NCBI GenBank assembly: GCA_015655535.1
Contig: JAATEW010000245.1
Coordinates: 1-10,156 of the forward strand
From: Hyphomicrobiales bacterium
GTDB lineage: Bacteria; Pseudomonadota; Alphaproteobacteria; Rhizobiales; Beijerinckiaceae
Reading direction: 5' to 3'
DNA: 10,156 nt
A model generated the notes under the pieces. That model had not been told where the DNA came from. It did no database searches and was given only the letters and a program-made list of their open reading frames with translations. Numbering within the stretch: position 1 is the first letter of the stretch; every line of letters begins with the position of its first letter. The position numbers and the translations under genes are program-made. Below are positions 1 to 6,643 of the stretch, piece by piece.

Positions 1-601
1 CCGAGGGCACGAAGATCGGCTGCCGCTTGAGACCGGCGTAAGTCTCGATTTCGGGTAGATGCTTATGGTCGAGCTTCAAGCCATAGAGTTCGAAATCCGG
101 CGCCGTCTTTTTCTCGTAAGATTCGATCATCGACTTTCCGCCGCCGCTATAGCCGGAGACGGCATTGATCGTGATGGGGAAATCGGCGGGTACAAGACCT
201 GCGTCGACGAGCGGCCGCAACAGCGCGATGGCGCCCGTCGCATAGCATCCCGGATTGGCGACGCGCTTGGCCGCCGCTATGGCCTCGGCCTGCCCCGGCG
301 CTAGTTCGGGAAAGCCATAGACCCAGCCCTCTGCCACGCGATGCGCGGTCGAGGCATCGAGGAGTTTCGGGGCTTTGTCGCCCAGCGAGGCGGCGAGCGC
401 CACCGTCTCCCTGGCCGCATCGTCCGGCAAGCAGAGAATGACGAGATCGACATCACGCATCAAGGCAAGCTTGGCGTCGGGATTCTTGCGGTCCTTGTCG
501 GCAAGGCTTTTGAGTTCGATGCCAGGCATAGCGGCGAGCCGCGCCCGAATGCCGAGACCCGTCGTTCCCGCTTCGCCGTCGATGAAGATTTTCGCAGCCA
601 T
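1..601 (-). CDS. argC: N-acetyl-gamma-glutamyl-phosphate reductase, short type (partial at left edge)
   Basis: ArgC catalyses the NADPH-dependent reduction of N-acetyl-glutamyl-5-phosphate to the semialdehyde, the third step of arginine biosynthesis, in the cytoplasm. I translated the minus strand by hand: 200 residues are present, starting MAAKIFIDGEAGTTGL, a Rossmann-type nucleotide-binding start. The catalytic cysteine is in VANPGCYATG (C119), followed by AVSGYSGGGKSM (148-158) and the conserved LDHKHLPEI (178-186). The DGEAGTTG start and compact spacing fit the short (about 310-residue) ArgC class, so roughly 110 C-terminal residues lie outside the window. Start: ATG at 601 has GGAG (614-611) nine bases upstream; an in-frame ATG at 607 is only three bases from it, so 601 is preferred. 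It lies just downstream of rpsI, separated by an intrinsic terminator. Confidence 0.95.
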   Translation of the reverse strand, partial: MAAKIFIDGEAGTTGLGIRARLAAMPGIELKSLADKDRKNPDAKLALMRDVDLVILCLPDDAARETVALAASLGDKAPKLLDASTAHRVAEGWVYGFPELAPGQAEAIAAAKRVANPGCYATGAIALLRPLVDAGLVPADFPITINAVSGYSGGGKSMIESYEKKTAPDFELYGLKLDHKHLPEIETYAGLKRQPIFVPS

Positions 602-621
602 GCCCATCAGCTCCAGACAAT

Positions 622-648
622 AAAAAAAGGCGGCCGTAGCCGCCTTTT
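622..648 (-). terminator. Intrinsic terminator of the rplM-rpsI operon
   Basis: A perfect 10-bp stem (AAAAGGCGGC at 625-634 paired with GCCGCCTTTT at 639-648) closes a four-base loop. Read on the minus strand the loop is UACG closed by a C-G pair, which matches the exceptionally stable cUNCGg tetraloop class, and the stem is followed by a run of seven T (628-622). It lies 23 bases past the rpsI stop. The plus-strand reading also ends in four T, so weak bidirectional action is possible. It ends only 20 bases before the argC start. Confidence 0.9.
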
Positions 649-670
649 AATTCCAGAGAACGCCGAAGAT

Positions 671-1147
671 TTAGCGTTTCGAGAACTGGAAGCTGCGGCG
701 GGCTTTCTTCTTGCCGTATTTCTTGCGTTCGACGACGCGCGAGTCGCGCGTGAGGAAGCCTTCCTTCTTCAAGACGGATCGCAGCTCCGGCTCATAATGG
801 GTGAGTGCCTTGGCAAGACCATGACGCACGGCACCCGCCTGCCCCGACAGGCCGCCGCCGGCGACACTGACGATCAGATCGTATTGATCGACGCGTTTTG
901 CAACGCCCAGCGGCTGTTGCAGGATCATGCGCAGCACAGGCCGCGCGAAATAGACTTCGAGCGGACGGCCATTGATGGTCGTCTTGCCGGAGCCGGGCTT
1001 GATCCAGACGCGCGCGACGGCATCCTTGCGCTTGCCCGTCGCATAGGCGCGGCCCTGCGGATCGAGCTTTTGCACATAATGGACAGCCTCGGTCTGCGGC
1101 GTCGCGGCGCCCTTCAGATCCTGCAGCGAAGACAGGGTTTCGGCCAT
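671..1147 (-). CDS. rpsI: 30S ribosomal protein S9
   Basis: This is S9 (uS9) of the small ribosomal subunit, 158 residues; its basic C-terminal tail reaches toward the P-site tRNA. The S9 signature is visible at about 97-115 (GGGLSGQAGAVRHGLAKAL), preceded by ATGKRKDAVARVW (36-48), and the protein ends in the invariant SKR. The first 35 or so residues are an extension absent from the roughly 130-residue enterobacterial protein and usual in alphaproteobacteria. The start ATG shares its A with the TGA stop of rplM (TGATG), and GAGGA at 1159-1155 gives a seven-base spacing, so translational coupling with rplM is expected. The pairing keeps L13 and S9 stoichiometric. Confidence 0.98.
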   Translation of the reverse strand: MAETLSSLQDLKGAATPQTEAVHYVQKLDPQGRAYATGKRKDAVARVWIKPGSGKTTINGRPLEVYFARPVLRMILQQPLGVAKRVDQYDLIVSVAGGGLSGQAGAVRHGLAKALTHYEPELRSVLKKEGFLTRDSRVVERKKYGKKKARRSFQFSKR

Positions 1148-1617
1148 CAGGCGGTCCTCACATTCTTGCGGTTCATGGCACCGACATCGAGCGTCACGGG
1201 CTTCTGGGCCTCATGCGGATGCGCCGGTCCCTTATAAACGCGCAGATTGCCGAGCTGCTTGCGGCCGAGCGGGCCGCGCGGCAGCATGCGTTCGACGGCC
1301 TTCTCGACGATGCGCTCGGGGAATTTGCCATCGAGGTGGAAGCGCGCCGTGCGCTCTTTGATGCCGCCCTGAAAGCCCGTGTAGTGATAATAGACTTTGT
1401 CTTCGCGCTTGCGGCCGGTGAAAACCACCTTCTCGCAATTGATCACGATGACATTGTCGCCATCGTCCATATGCGGCGTGAAGGTCGCCTTATGCTTGCC
1501 GCGCAGCCGCATCGCGATCAGCGAAGCCAGGCGGCCGACGACGAGGCCCGTCGCGTCGATGAGAATCCATTTCTTCTCAATATCCGACGCTTTGGCCGAA
1601 TAAGTTCTGCCATACAT
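1147..1617 (-). CDS. rplM: 50S ribosomal protein L13
   Basis: L13 (uL13) is an early-assembling protein of the large ribosomal subunit. The 156-residue product shows the family landmarks WILIDATGLVVGRLAS (17-32), MLPRGPLGR (111-119) and YKGPAHPHEAQ (128-138). The open frame extends upstream to 1758, but those 47 residues do not look like L13 and would overlap the promoter and leader hairpin; the ATG at 1617 (MYGRTYSAK) matches the usual N-terminus and length. The ribosome-binding site is weak (GGA at 1628-1626, eight bases upstream), which fits a gene controlled at translation. It is first in the rplM-rpsI operon. In E. coli L13 represses its own operon by binding the leader; whether that holds here is inference. 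Confidence 0.97.
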   Translation of the reverse strand: MYGRTYSAKASDIEKKWILIDATGLVVGRLASLIAMRLRGKHKATFTPHMDDGDNVIVINCEKVVFTGRKREDKVYYHYTGFQGGIKERTARFHLDGKFPERIVEKAVERMLPRGPLGRKQLGNLRVYKGPAHPHEAQKPVTLDVGAMNRKNVRTA

Positions 1618-1636
1618 AGATACAATCCGTTTGTAA

Positions 1637-1663
1637 CTCAGCCGGGATCTTCCCGGACCTGAG
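1637..1663 (-). promoter_or_regulatory. Leader hairpin in the rplM 5' UTR
   Basis: CTCAG (1637-1641) plus CCGGGA (1642-1647) pair with TCCCGG (1651-1656) and CTGAG (1659-1663), with a three-base loop and a two-base bulge on one side: 11 pairs in all. It sits between the predicted transcription start (about 1666) and the rplM start codon, with 19 bases left for the ribosome-binding site. There is no T-run after it, so it is not a terminator. It may be a ribosomal-protein leader or a 5'-end stabiliser; its role is inference. Confidence 0.55.
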
Positions 1664-1672
1664 GGATGGCAG

Positions 1673-1701
1673 CTTATAAAGTCGGTTCGAATTCCCGTCA
1701 A
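1673..1701 (-). promoter_or_regulatory. Sigma-70 promoter for rplM-rpsI
   Basis: On the minus strand TTGACG (1701-1696) and TATAAG (1678-1673) are separated by exactly 17 bases, each matching consensus at five of six positions. The stretch just upstream (1702-1720) is AT-rich (ATTAATATACGT) and could act as an UP element, as expected for a strong ribosomal-protein promoter. Predicted start is near 1666, giving a leader of about 49 bases. Confidence 0.75.
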
Positions 1702-1771
1702 GGGTATTAATATACGTAGATTCAATAGCTTGTAATAGACGGTTTTATAATACCACATTACACGGCGCGAA

Positions 1772-1800
1772 TTGATCCGCCTCAGCCTTCAGTCTATAAA
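1772..1800 (+). promoter_or_regulatory. Sigma-70 promoter for metY
   Basis: TTGATC (1772-1777) and TATAAA (1795-1800) are separated by 17 bases. Predicted start is near 1807, leaving a leader of about 33 bases before the ATG, too short for a SAM riboswitch; I saw no SAM-II-like core. It is back to back with the rplM promoter, with 70 bp between the two -35 boxes. Confidence 0.6.
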
Positions 1801-1839
1801 AACACTAGAATAATCCCACTCGGCCCAAGGAAACAGCCC

Positions 1840-3129
1840 ATGACAGATCTCATCGCTCCCCCAGGCTTTGCCACCCAGGCGATCCATGCCGGTGCGCGGC
1901 CCGACCCGACGACGGGCGCCCGCGCCACGCCGATCTATCAGACAACCTCCTTCGTTTTCGAGGATGTCGATCATGCGGCGGCGCTTTTCGGGCTGCAGGC
2001 CTTCGGCAATATTTATACGCGCATCACCAATCCGACCAATGCCGTGCTGGAAGAGCGCATCGCCGCGCTCGAAGGCGGCACGGCGGGGCTGGCGGTGGCT
2101 TCGGGTCACGCGGCCCAATTGCTGGTGTTCCATACGCTGCTCGAGCCCGGCGACGAGATCGTCGCCGCGACCAAGCTTTACGGCGGCTCGATCAACCAGC
2201 TCAATCATGCCTTCAAGAAATTCGGCTGGGGCGTGGCATGGGCCGACCCCGACGATCTGCCGAGCTTCAAAGCCGCGATCACGCCGAACACGAAAGCGAT
2301 CTTCATCGAATCCATTGCCAATCCGGGCGGTGTCGTCACCGACATCGAAGCGATCGCCGCGATCGCGCATGAGGCCCATCTGCCGCTCATCGTCGACAAT
2401 ACTTTGGCGACACCCTATCTCGTGCGGCCGTTCGAACATGGCGCCGATATTATCGTGCATTCGGCGACGAAATTCTTAGGCGGACATGGCAATTCGATCG
2501 GTGGGCTCATCGTTGATGGCGGCACGTTCGACTGGCTGGCGGATAAGCGCTATCCGAGCCTCTCCGCTCCGCGTCTCGAATATGGCGGCATGGTGCTCGG
2601 CGAGGTCTTCGGCAATTTCGCCTTCGCGATCGCTGCGCGCGTTCTGGGCTTACGCGACCTCGGGCCCGCGCTGTCGCCTTTCAACGCCTTCCTGATCCTG
2701 ACCGGCATCGAGACTCTGCCGCTGCGCATGCAACGCCATTCGGAGAATGCGCTCGCCGTCGCCGAACATCTCGCGCAGCATGATGCCATCAATTGGGTGA
2801 GCTATCCGGGCCTGAGCGGCGACCGCTATCATAATCTCGCGAAGAAATATTGCCCGGCCGGCGCAGGCGCCGTCTTCACCTTCGGGCTCAAGGGCGGCTA
2901 TGACGCTGGGATCGCGCTGGTCAAACGGCTGAAGCTTTTCTCGCATCTTGCCAATGTCGGCGACACGCGCTCGCTCGTCATTCATCCCGCCTCGACCACG
3001 CACCGGCAATTGGCTGATGATCAGAAGATATTGGCTGGCGCCGGCCCCGATGTCGTGCGTCTCTCGGTCGGCATCGAGGACAAGGCCGATCTCATCGCCG
3101 ATCTCGATCAGGCGTTGTTGGCCGCGTAA
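1840..3129 (+). CDS. metY: O-acetylhomoserine sulfhydrylase (Cys/Met metabolism PLP enzyme)
   Basis: This PLP-dependent enzyme of the Cys/Met metabolism family probably makes homocysteine from O-acetylhomoserine and sulfide in methionine biosynthesis. The 429-residue length suits O-acetylhomoserine sulfhydrylases (about 430) better than cystathionine gamma-synthases (about 390). Visible motifs: FATQAIHAG (10-18) and TPIYQTTSFVF (30-40) near the N-terminus, YTRITNPT (59-66, phosphate-binding Tyr and Arg), IVDNT (184-188, Asp contacting the pyridine nitrogen), and HSATKFLGGHGN (207-218) with the PLP lysine K211. The start has AAGGA (1827-1831) eight bases upstream and its own promoter. It is divergent from rplM and convergent with ctaA. 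MetZ-type activity on O-succinylhomoserine cannot be excluded from sequence alone. Confidence 0.93.
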   Translation: MTDLIAPPGFATQAIHAGARPDPTTGARATPIYQTTSFVFEDVDHAAALFGLQAFGNIYTRITNPTNAVLEERIAALEGGTAGLAVASGHAAQLLVFHTLLEPGDEIVAATKLYGGSINQLNHAFKKFGWGVAWADPDDLPSFKAAITPNTKAIFIESIANPGGVVTDIEAIAAIAHEAHLPLIVDNTLATPYLVRPFEHGADIIVHSATKFLGGHGNSIGGLIVDGGTFDWLADKRYPSLSAPRLEYGGMVLGEVFGNFAFAIAARVLGLRDLGPALSPFNAFLILTGIETLPLRMQRHSENALAVAEHLAQHDAINWVSYPGLSGDRYHNLAKKYCPAGAGAVFTFGLKGGYDAGIALVKRLKLFSHLANVGDTRSLVIHPASTTHRQLADDQKILAGAGPDVVRLSVGIEDKADLIADLDQALLAA

Positions 3130-3171
3130 TCCGGAAAAGTTGCAGACCGCTTTATCGCGTGGTCGCACGAT

Positions 3172-3256
3172 CGTCATTGCGGGCGAAGCGAAGCAATCCA
3201 GGGTAACATCTCAAATCATTGCTGGACTGCTTCGTCATCCGCTCCTCGCAATGACG
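3172..3256. repeat. Palindromic interspersed repeat (REP/MITE-like) between metY and ctaA
   Basis: The left arm 3172-3201 (CGTCATTGCGGGCGAAGCG, then AAGCAATCCAG) and the right arm 3222-3256 (CTGGACTGCTTCGTC, then CTCCTCGCAATGACG) are imperfect inverted copies with about 20 bases between. The outer 10 bases and the inner CTGGA-TGCTTCG blocks match almost fully; the right arm has about five extra bases. The sequence resembles a palindromic repeat with TCATTGCGAGC and GAAGCAATCC blocks that I recall from many bacterial genomes. It fills most of the 133-bp gap between two convergent genes, where the RNA hairpin could end or protect both transcripts. There is no transposase. Confidence 0.8.
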
Positions 3257-3262
3257 GTTTGG

Positions 3263-4330
3263 TCATTGAGCCCCAGGTGAAAGTGCCTGTCTGTAGATCA
3301 CGGCCTTGCCGAGCACCAGCATGGCAAAGGCCTGATGTAGCAGCCCCGCCCAGAGCGGAACGGCAAGCAGCAAAGTCGCGATGCCAAGCGCGGCTTGCGC
3401 CACGACGAGGGCCAGGAGAATGAAGCCCCGCAGCGCAATCTTGCCGCCATAGCGCGCCGCGACGCCAGCCTGGATCGCGGCAAGCGCAAGAAGCGTATAG
3501 GCGACCAGCCTATGGTCGAGCTGCACGAGCGCGACATTATCGGTGAGATTGCGCCAGAACGGCGTGAGGCTTGTCAGAACCTCACGCGACGGCAGGAAAG
3601 ACCCGTCCATCAAGGGCCAGGTGTTATAGACGCGCCCTGCCCGCAGGCCTGCGACAAGCGCGCCAAGCCCGATCTGTACAAAGACCACGAACACGATCAG
3701 ACTGCCAAAGCGCCGCACGCCCAATGATATAACTCGATCCGCAGTAGCTTGACGCAGCGACGACGCGAGCCAAACAAGCGCGGCGAAGACCATCGACGCG
3801 ACAAGCAGATGAAGGGCAAGACGTTCTTGTGCGACTTCGGTACGGTTTTGCAGCCCGGAAACAACCATCCACCAGCCGATCAAAGGTTCAAACGCAAGCG
3901 GCACTAAGAACAGCGCCAACTTCGGTTTGAAAGACGCGGGAATCTGTTTTCTTATCCAGAAATAGGCCAAGGGCAGTATCGCGACGAACCCGATCATTCG
4001 GGCCAGAATACGGTGGCTCCATTCCCAGAAAAAAATGAATTTAAATCCGGCAAGATCCATGTTCGGAAACACGGATTCATATTGCGGAATTTGCTTGTAG
4101 TGATCGAATTCCGCCGCCCAATCCGCCTGGCTCAAAGGCGGGATGACGCCGGTCAGCGGCTTCCACTCCGTGATGGAGAGGCCTGACTCGGTCAGCCGCG
4201 TCGCGCCGCCGACGACGACCATCAGGAAAACCAGCGCCGCAAGGCTCCAAAGCCAGATCGCGACCGGCCGGGCCGAGCGCGGCTTGGCCTCGGCTTGCGC
4301 GGCGGATGCGTTAAGGGCGAGATCGCTCAT
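3263..4330 (-). CDS. ctaA: Heme A synthase (COX15/CtaA family)
   Basis: This integral membrane enzyme oxidises the C8 methyl of heme O to the formyl group of heme A, needed for aa3-type cytochrome oxidases. With the start at 4330 it has 355 residues and about eight hydrophobic segments, the usual layout of two four-helix halves. The family motif GGATRLTESGLSITEWKPL is at 41-59. Four candidate heme-ligand histidines lie in EWSHR (H106), LALH (H174), LDHR (H273) and LLHQ (H332). The frame opens upstream at 4354, but ATG 4330 has AGGA five bases upstream and 4354 has none. It is not next to cox structural genes here. It is divergent from the DUF2842 gene, sharing a 99-bp spacer (4331-4429) in which I could not pick a clear promoter. 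Confidence 0.95.
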   Translation of the reverse strand: MSDLALNASAAQAEAKPRSARPVAIWLWSLAALVFLMVVVGGATRLTESGLSITEWKPLTGVIPPLSQADWAAEFDHYKQIPQYESVFPNMDLAGFKFIFFWEWSHRILARMIGFVAILPLAYFWIRKQIPASFKPKLALFLVPLAFEPLIGWWMVVSGLQNRTEVAQERLALHLLVASMVFAALVWLASSLRQATADRVISLGVRRFGSLIVFVVFVQIGLGALVAGLRAGRVYNTWPLMDGSFLPSREVLTSLTPFWRNLTDNVALVQLDHRLVAYTLLALAAIQAGVAARYGGKIALRGFILLALVVAQAALGIATLLLAVPLWAGLLHQAFAMLVLGKAVIYRQALSPGAQ

Positions 4331-4429
4331 GAAAATCCTGTTGAAGCGGAGCATTGACGGCGTGGGAGAAGCGACTTAAGCGCTGGCCAGGATAGAAGTC
4401 CATGCGCAGCCTGTCGCAGGAGTCATAAA

Positions 4430-4636
4430 GTGCCACGCCGGATGCGCAAATTTTTGGGAACGATCATAACGATCCTGTTCGTCGTGATCTATGCGCTGAT
4501 CGCGATGGCGCTGGCGCAAAGCCGCCTTATCCAAGGCGCGCCCGGCGTATTGCAGGCGCTTTATTATGTCGTGCTGGGGCTCGGCTGGATTTTGCCGCTC
4601 ATGCCGCTAATTAAGTGGATGGAAAGGCCGGATTAA
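4430..4636 (+). CDS. DUF2842 family small membrane protein
   Basis: A 68-residue protein with two predicted membrane helices (about 9-29 and 42-62), a basic N-terminus (MPRRMRK) and a short charged tail (KWMERPD). The pattern RKFLGT, then YALIAMALA, then LYYVVLGLGWILPLMPLIKWM is that of DUF2842, an alphaproteobacterial family of unknown function. I chose the GTG at 4430 because AGGAG (4418-4422) lies seven bases before it; an ATG at 4442 would place that site too far away. It is divergent from ctaA. A role near respiratory-chain assembly is only a guess from this adjacency. Confidence 0.85.
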   Translation: MPRRMRKFLGTIITILFVVIYALIAMALAQSRLIQGAPGVLQALYYVVLGLGWILPLMPLIKWMERPD

Positions 4637-5475
4637 GCTGTAATTTGTCCTTACAGTTTTTCCGCGTGATCGAATTGAGAAATCTGTTTGTAGCTTTCCT
4701 TTTCGCCGCTGTCGTTCAAGCCGTCTTGACTGCAACCAGCACCATCGCTTGGGCACAGGCTCAAACGCCTCCCGTGCCGGCCGCTCTTCCCTCAGATGCA
4801 GAACTTGACACGCTCGTCGACGCCCGAGACTGGAACGCCCTTGGCGCCGCCTTCGACAAATCATTGGACGCCGACTCATTCAACAGAGGATTGACATGGC
4901 TGCACAACCGCTCCCTGGACGGCGGCGGCCTCATGCTCAGTATCATTTATGCCAGCGACTTATGGATGGCCGGTAGCCAATTGAAGACGCGCGACCCAGA
5001 CAAAGACATGCGTCTCACGGCGGGAATGATGGCCCTTTATACTTACGAGCAAATTGTGATCGACGGCGCGAAATGCGAAGATCAAACCGCGCCGGGACAA
5101 CGGCTCACTCAAATATTGACGACGACACAAAAGGCGGCGCTGAATTTCTTGAGACAGCAGCCAAAGGACGTAAAGACGAAGGTGGTCGATCTAGCTCTTG
5201 CCGTCGAAAAGAAAACCGCCCCATTGCGCAAGGACGATGACCTCATCTGCCGAGGCGGAATGGACGAAATGATGGCTGGCTTGGAGCGAGGAACTCAACA
5301 CGAACTACCGCCCGACGGCGACGTTGGAAAGAAAATAGCGGTCGAAGCTCCGGCCGATTGGACACCGAAATTTCGATCACTCGAAACCTATGGGCCGATC
5401 CAAGAGAGCGCCCGGGCGAATATGCGGGCGCAGCTACTTAAGCTTGTCGACGCCGCTCCGGCCAAAAGGAAATAA
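4615..5475 (+). CDS. Predicted exported protein of unknown function
   Basis: I do not recognise the family with confidence. The product has a hydrophobic segment (about 24-46, LFVAFLFAAVVQAVLTA) ending in a signal-peptidase-like AWAQAQ, so it is probably periplasmic. The mature part is largely helical and charged, with two cysteines that could form a disulfide: DGAKCED (C154) and DLICRGG (C212). It ends in a basic PAKRK. The start is uncertain: ATG 4615 overlaps the DUF2842 gene by 22 bases and gives a 23-residue stretch before the hydrophobic core; GTG 4666 or TTG 4675 would give a compact signal peptide. None has a good ribosome-binding site. There is no room for a separate terminator or obvious promoter, so co-transcription with the DUF2842 gene is likely. 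It ends six bases from the convergent deacetylase gene. Confidence 0.75.
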   Translation: MDGKAGLSCNLSLQFFRVIELRNLFVAFLFAAVVQAVLTATSTIAWAQAQTPPVPAALPSDAELDTLVDARDWNALGAAFDKSLDADSFNRGLTWLHNRSLDGGGLMLSIIYASDLWMAGSQLKTRDPDKDMRLTAGMMALYTYEQIVIDGAKCEDQTAPGQRLTQILTTTQKAALNFLRQQPKDVKTKVVDLALAVEKKTAPLRKDDDLICRGGMDEMMAGLERGTQHELPPDGDVGKKIAVEAPADWTPKFRSLETYGPIQESARANMRAQLLKLVDAAPAKRK

Positions 5476-5481
5476 GGCGCT

Positions 5482-6546
5482 TCAAGCGGCCGAGACGTGA
5501 CGGCCGCGATTCCATAGCGCGAAGGGCGCGCCGGACAGCAGCACCTCGATCATTTCCAATTTCTGCCACATGCCGTTGATCGAGAGACGCGGCAGCGCCA
5601 TCCGGTGGCGGTCATGTTCGGGAAAAATCATGCCGGGCCGCGTCGTGACCGCGCTCGTAAACCGAAGCTCGCTCGCGAGCGCAAATTCGCGCGGGCCGGC
5701 AGAAGTCGGATCGCCGACCGGATAGGCGAGATGGCCGACCTCTTGGCGGAGCTTTTCTTCGATCAGGCGGCGGCTCTCAGCAAGCTCGTAGTGCACAAGC
5801 GCGATGTCATGCTTGGCGAGCATCGGGTGCGTCAGAGTATGCACGCCGATCGTCGCAAGCGGATGGTTTGCGATCTGCTCGATGCCGCTCCAATCGAGGC
5901 AGAGATTGTCGACAAGGGCACGCGCATCGACATTCGCAAGCGCAGCAAGCTCCGCGATCGTATCAAGCAAAACCTCTTCAGGGCTGCTCCGCAGCAGGCC
6001 GTAGAGCGTTTCGAACGCCTGCGCTTTCTGCTCCGCGCTTTCCGTCCTTGCAATGAAACGCTGATCTCCGGCCATCACGTCGATCGACGGCAAAGCCTGA
6101 ATCGCCTCTTCGAGTTCGACCCACCAGAGCCGCGCCGAGCGACCGGCATAGCCTGTCGTGACATAAAGCGTGAAAGGCGCATTATGGCGTTCCAACACGG
6201 GCAAGGCATGGACGGCAAAATCTTTGTAGCCGTCGTCGAAGGTCAAGGCGATGAAGGGCCGCGCAGCCGGATCGCCGATCCTCGACAGCGCCGTGTCCAA
6301 GGACACGATGTCGAAACCTAGAGTGCTGACACGCGTCAGCACCGCATCGAGAAAGTCAGGCGTGATTTCGAGGAGCCGGTTCGGTGCGAAGGCGCGCTCT
6401 ATCCATGGCCTCACATGATGGAACATCAGAATCGCGCCCTGCCCGCGCGTCCATGGCTCGACCAAACGGTGCAGTTTGGTTGCCTCGAAAACCGCGAAGC
6501 CCGCTGCGATCAATTGGTTTTTGCTCAGCATGCTCTTCTTGTCCAT
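5482..6546 (-). CDS. Polysaccharide deacetylase, NodB/CE4-like
   Basis: Enzymes of this fold remove N- or O-acetyl groups from polysaccharides using a divalent metal. In this 354-residue protein motif 1 is LTFDDGYKD (101-109; the first Asp is the usual base and the second a metal ligand) and motif 2 is VHTLTH (235-240; His ligands H236 and H240). A third motif-like stretch is AYPVGDPTS (274-282), where the usual YPYG has Val for the second Tyr. About 130 residues separate motifs 1 and 2, more than in the minimal NodB domain, so there is an insertion (about 140-225). There is no clear signal peptide, so the protein may be cytoplasmic or act at the membrane face. An in-frame ATG at 6531 is an alternative start; neither has a good ribosome-binding site. 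Neighbours point to exopolysaccharide modification. Confidence 0.88.
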   Translation of the reverse strand: MDKKSMLSKNQLIAAGFAVFEATKLHRLVEPWTRGQGAILMFHHVRPWIERAFAPNRLLEITPDFLDAVLTRVSTLGFDIVSLDTALSRIGDPAARPFIALTFDDGYKDFAVHALPVLERHNAPFTLYVTTGYAGRSARLWWVELEEAIQALPSIDVMAGDQRFIARTESAEQKAQAFETLYGLLRSSPEEVLLDTIAELAALANVDARALVDNLCLDWSGIEQIANHPLATIGVHTLTHPMLAKHDIALVHYELAESRRLIEEKLRQEVGHLAYPVGDPTSAGPREFALASELRFTSAVTTRPGMIFPEHDRHRMALPRLSINGMWQKLEMIEVLLSGAPFALWNRGRHVSAA

Positions 6547-6599
6547 CGTAAGACATCATCGCTTATGCATGATCCTGGCAAGATGTCGTTGATCTTTCC

Positions 6600-6629
6600 T
6601 TGCTAGGCTTGATAGCAACGCCCTATCAT
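6600..6629 (+). promoter_or_regulatory. Possible sigma-70 promoter for the GNAT acyltransferase gene
   Basis: TTGCTA (6600-6605) and TATCAT (6624-6629) are separated by 18 bases in the 97-bp spacer between the divergent deacetylase and acyltransferase genes. A start near 6636 would leave only about eight bases before ATG 6644 but about 35 before ATG 6671, which bears on the choice of start codon. The match is moderate. Confidence 0.35.
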
Positions 6630-6643
6630 GGTTAAGAAAATTA

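Noticed and set aside
341..1237. 298-codon plus-strand open frame across argC, rpsI and rplM
   Set aside because: It is antisense to three confidently identified conserved genes, its composition is that of a GC-rich shadow frame (Arg- and Ala-rich), and it has no recognisable domain.
1746..1751. Perfect TATAAT as a second metY promoter
   Set aside because: No acceptable -35 box at 16-18 bases upstream and no extended -10; probably part of the AT-rich core.
1618..1758. Upstream extension of rplM by 47 codons
   Set aside because: The added residues do not resemble L13, and the region contains a good promoter and leader hairpin.
1741..1839. SAM riboswitch upstream of metY
   Set aside because: The predicted leader is only about 33 bases and I could not see a SAM-II-like stem and pseudoknot core; a covariance-model search would settle it.
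1789..2460. 223-codon minus-strand frame opposite metY
   Set aside because: It mirrors the coding frame of metY, is rich in Arg, Gly and Asp, and crosses the metY promoter; no family is recognisable.
5486..5507. GCGGCC/GGCCGC inverted repeat as a terminator between convergent genes
   Set aside because: The 6-bp stem with a 10-base loop lies inside the last codons of the deacetylase gene and has no T-run on either side.
5605..6321. 238-codon plus-strand frame opposite the deacetylase
   Set aside because: Shadow of the deacetylase gene, with Arg-rich composition and no motif.
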